Origin: Gammaproteobacteria bacterium
GTDB taxonomy: Bacteria > Pseudomonadota > Gammaproteobacteria > Immundisolibacterales > Immundisolibacteraceae
Length of the DNA stretch: 6,293 bases
NCBI GenBank assembly: GCA_003645395.1
Contig: QNFC01000108.1
Coordinates: 1-6,293, forward strand
Direction: 5' to 3'
Both the position numbers and the translations under genes were made by a program. Below are positions 5,285 through 6,293 of this stretch, piece after piece (position 1 is the stretch's first letter; every line of letters starts with the position of its first letter). Under the pieces are notes generated by a model, which searched no databases, was not told the DNA's origin, and saw only the letters and a program-made list of their open reading frames with translations.

Positions 5285-6216
5285 CCGGCACAACCTGAAC
5301 TTTCAGACTCAAAGCCCGCCGACCCAGGCCCAGATCCAGACCCCAGAAACTCAAATTCCAGGGTCGAGTGATGAATTCCAAACTCCTCCGCAAGACACCG
5401 CTTAATCGCTAACCGCACCGGCTGCAAATCGACCGGTGAGCTTAAGCCAGCTATGACCACCACGTGAGCATCAAACGAATGCTCCGACTCATCCAATGAC
5501 CAGAGGTGGATGTGGTGCAGAGAATCAACCCCCGCCAACTTTTCCACCTCCACTCTCACCTCGTTAATATCCAGATGAGGTGGCGTAGCGTTCATTAAAA
5601 TAGCGATCACCCGGCGTATATCGTGCCCAGCGTGGTAGAGCACAAACCCCGCTACCAGAAACGTTACCAGTACATCCGCCAGGTGAAAATCAAACAACAT
5701 AATCAGCACCCCGGCAATAATCACCCCCAGCGATGTCAGCGCATCCGCCAGATTGTGCAGTAGCACGGCGCGCATATTTAAGCTCTGATCGGCCATCGGG
5801 TGGGTCAAAAATACGGTAATCACGTCGACCACTAGCGCCACGCTTGCAACCAGAACCACCAACCAGCCGGTGACCGGCTGCGGATCCAGCAGCCGCATTA
5901 CCCCCTGCAACACCAGGTAACCGCCAATGACCAGCAATACGGTCAAATTGATCAGTGCTGCGACCACCTCCGCCCGCCGATAGCCAAATGTCTGTTGGTC
6001 GTCTACCGGCCGTATGGCAATCCGCCGCGCGACCAGCGCGATCACCAGCGAACTTGCATCACTCAGGTTATGCAACGCATCGGCCATCAGTGCCAGACTG
6101 CCAGCAAGCACGCCACCGATTAGCTGCACGACGGTTAGCAATACGTTTACTGCAATCGCCCAATATATGCGTTGGTTGCCGGCCTCATGATCAAAGTGCT
6201 GATGTCGATGAGTCAT
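5266..6216 (-). CDS. Cation diffusion facilitator (CzcD/ZitB-like Zn2+/heavy-metal efflux transporter)
   Basis: An inner-membrane metal/proton antiporter that exports zinc and possibly cobalt, cadmium or nickel. The 316 residues show a His-rich N-terminus (MTHRHQHFDHE), six membrane segments (about 16-200) and a cytoplasmic C-terminal domain (about 210-290). The transport site has His49 and Asp53 in helix 2 (ALHNLSD) and His154 and Asp158 in helix 5 (LLHNLAD), the H-D/H-D arrangement of zinc-type members. The C-terminal domain keeps HHIHLWSLD (234-242), typical of the CzcD/ZitB branch. After residue 290 there is a low-complexity Gly/Ser-rich tail of about 25 residues ending in QREH. The ATG at 6216 gives the normal N-terminus; the ribosome site is weak (AAGGA about 17 bases away, AGG about 3 bases away). 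It is convergent with the dioxygenase genes and probably has no part in the aromatic pathway. Family sure, metal inferred. Confidence 0.92.
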   Translation of the reverse strand: MTHRHQHFDHEAGNQRIYWAIAVNVLLTVVQLIGGVLAGSLALMADALHNLSDASSLVIALVARRIAIRPVDDQQTFGYRRAEVVAALINLTVLLVIGGYLVLQGVMRLLDPQPVTGWLVVLVASVALVVDVITVFLTHPMADQSLNMRAVLLHNLADALTSLGVIIAGVLIMLFDFHLADVLVTFLVAGFVLYHAGHDIRRVIAILMNATPPHLDINEVRVEVEKLAGVDSLHHIHLWSLDESEHSFDAHVVVIAGLSSPVDLQPVRLAIKRCLAEEFGIHHSTLEFEFLGSGSGPGSAGFESESSGCAGGQREH

Positions 6217-6266
6217 AACCTGGTTACGTAATTTCCTTTGTGGTCATACAATTTTCATCCTGAGTC

Positions 6267-6272
6267 TTTATA
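6267..6272 (-). promoter_or_regulatory. Possible -10 hexamer for the cation transporter gene
   Basis: On the minus strand TATAAA lies about 50 bases before the ATG. The nearest -35-like TTGCAG is only 14 bases further upstream, which is too close for a normal sigma-70 promoter, and no MerR-type long-spacer palindrome is seen. Weak call. Confidence 0.22.
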
Positions 6273-6293
6273 GAATCATGGCAAGACTGCAAG

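Noticed and set aside
6278..6293. ATG on the plus strand near the right edge, as the start of a divergent gene
   Set aside because: Only five codons are visible and no ribosome site precedes it, so nothing supports a gene.
1..6293. CRISPR arrays, tRNA/rRNA genes, insertion sequences and phage genes
   Set aside because: No regularly spaced repeats, tRNA-like cloverleaf, transposase or phage-type proteins were seen on either strand.

Overview
The window looks like part of an aromatic-compound catabolic cluster from a Gram-negative proteobacterium, most likely a gammaproteobacterium. That placement is an inference from protein style, moderate GC, dense co-directional genes and purine-rich ribosome sites; nothing in the window fixes the genus.

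Layout, left to right. A BASS-family (bile acid:Na+ symporter-like) permease (49-942, +) is followed by an alpha/beta-hydrolase carrying the full residue set of meta-cleavage-product C-C bond hydrolases (1036-1866, +). A strong intrinsic terminator (1881-1918) follows. Overlapping its T-tract is the apparent TTG start of a DHA2-type MFS transporter (1917-3290, +). A 261-bp gap (3291-3551) holds a well-organised putative control region: an FNR/CRP-type box centred at -41.5 from a predicted start site, a -10 hexamer, and a 9-bp inverted repeat in the predicted leader. It precedes a tightly coupled pair encoding the large and small subunits of a Rieske non-heme iron aromatic-ring dioxygenase (3552-4730 and 4734-5222, +). 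A convergent cation diffusion facilitator gene (5266-6216, -) closes the window and looks functionally unrelated.

How the genes may work together (inference). One or both transporters would move an aromatic or polycyclic organic anion or its products across the inner membrane. The Rieske oxygenase would activate the ring, and the C-C hydrolase would cut the ring-fission product after an extradiol dioxygenase has acted. The extradiol dioxygenase, the dihydrodiol dehydrogenase, the oxygenase's ferredoxin/reductase and a dedicated regulator are all absent from this window, so the pathway is incomplete here and the substrate cannot be named.

The points most worth checking are the FNR-like dioxygenase promoter, the transporter start lying in a terminator, and an unusually compact mononuclear-iron motif in the dioxygenase large subunit. 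I did not find convincing evidence of a wholly new type of system.
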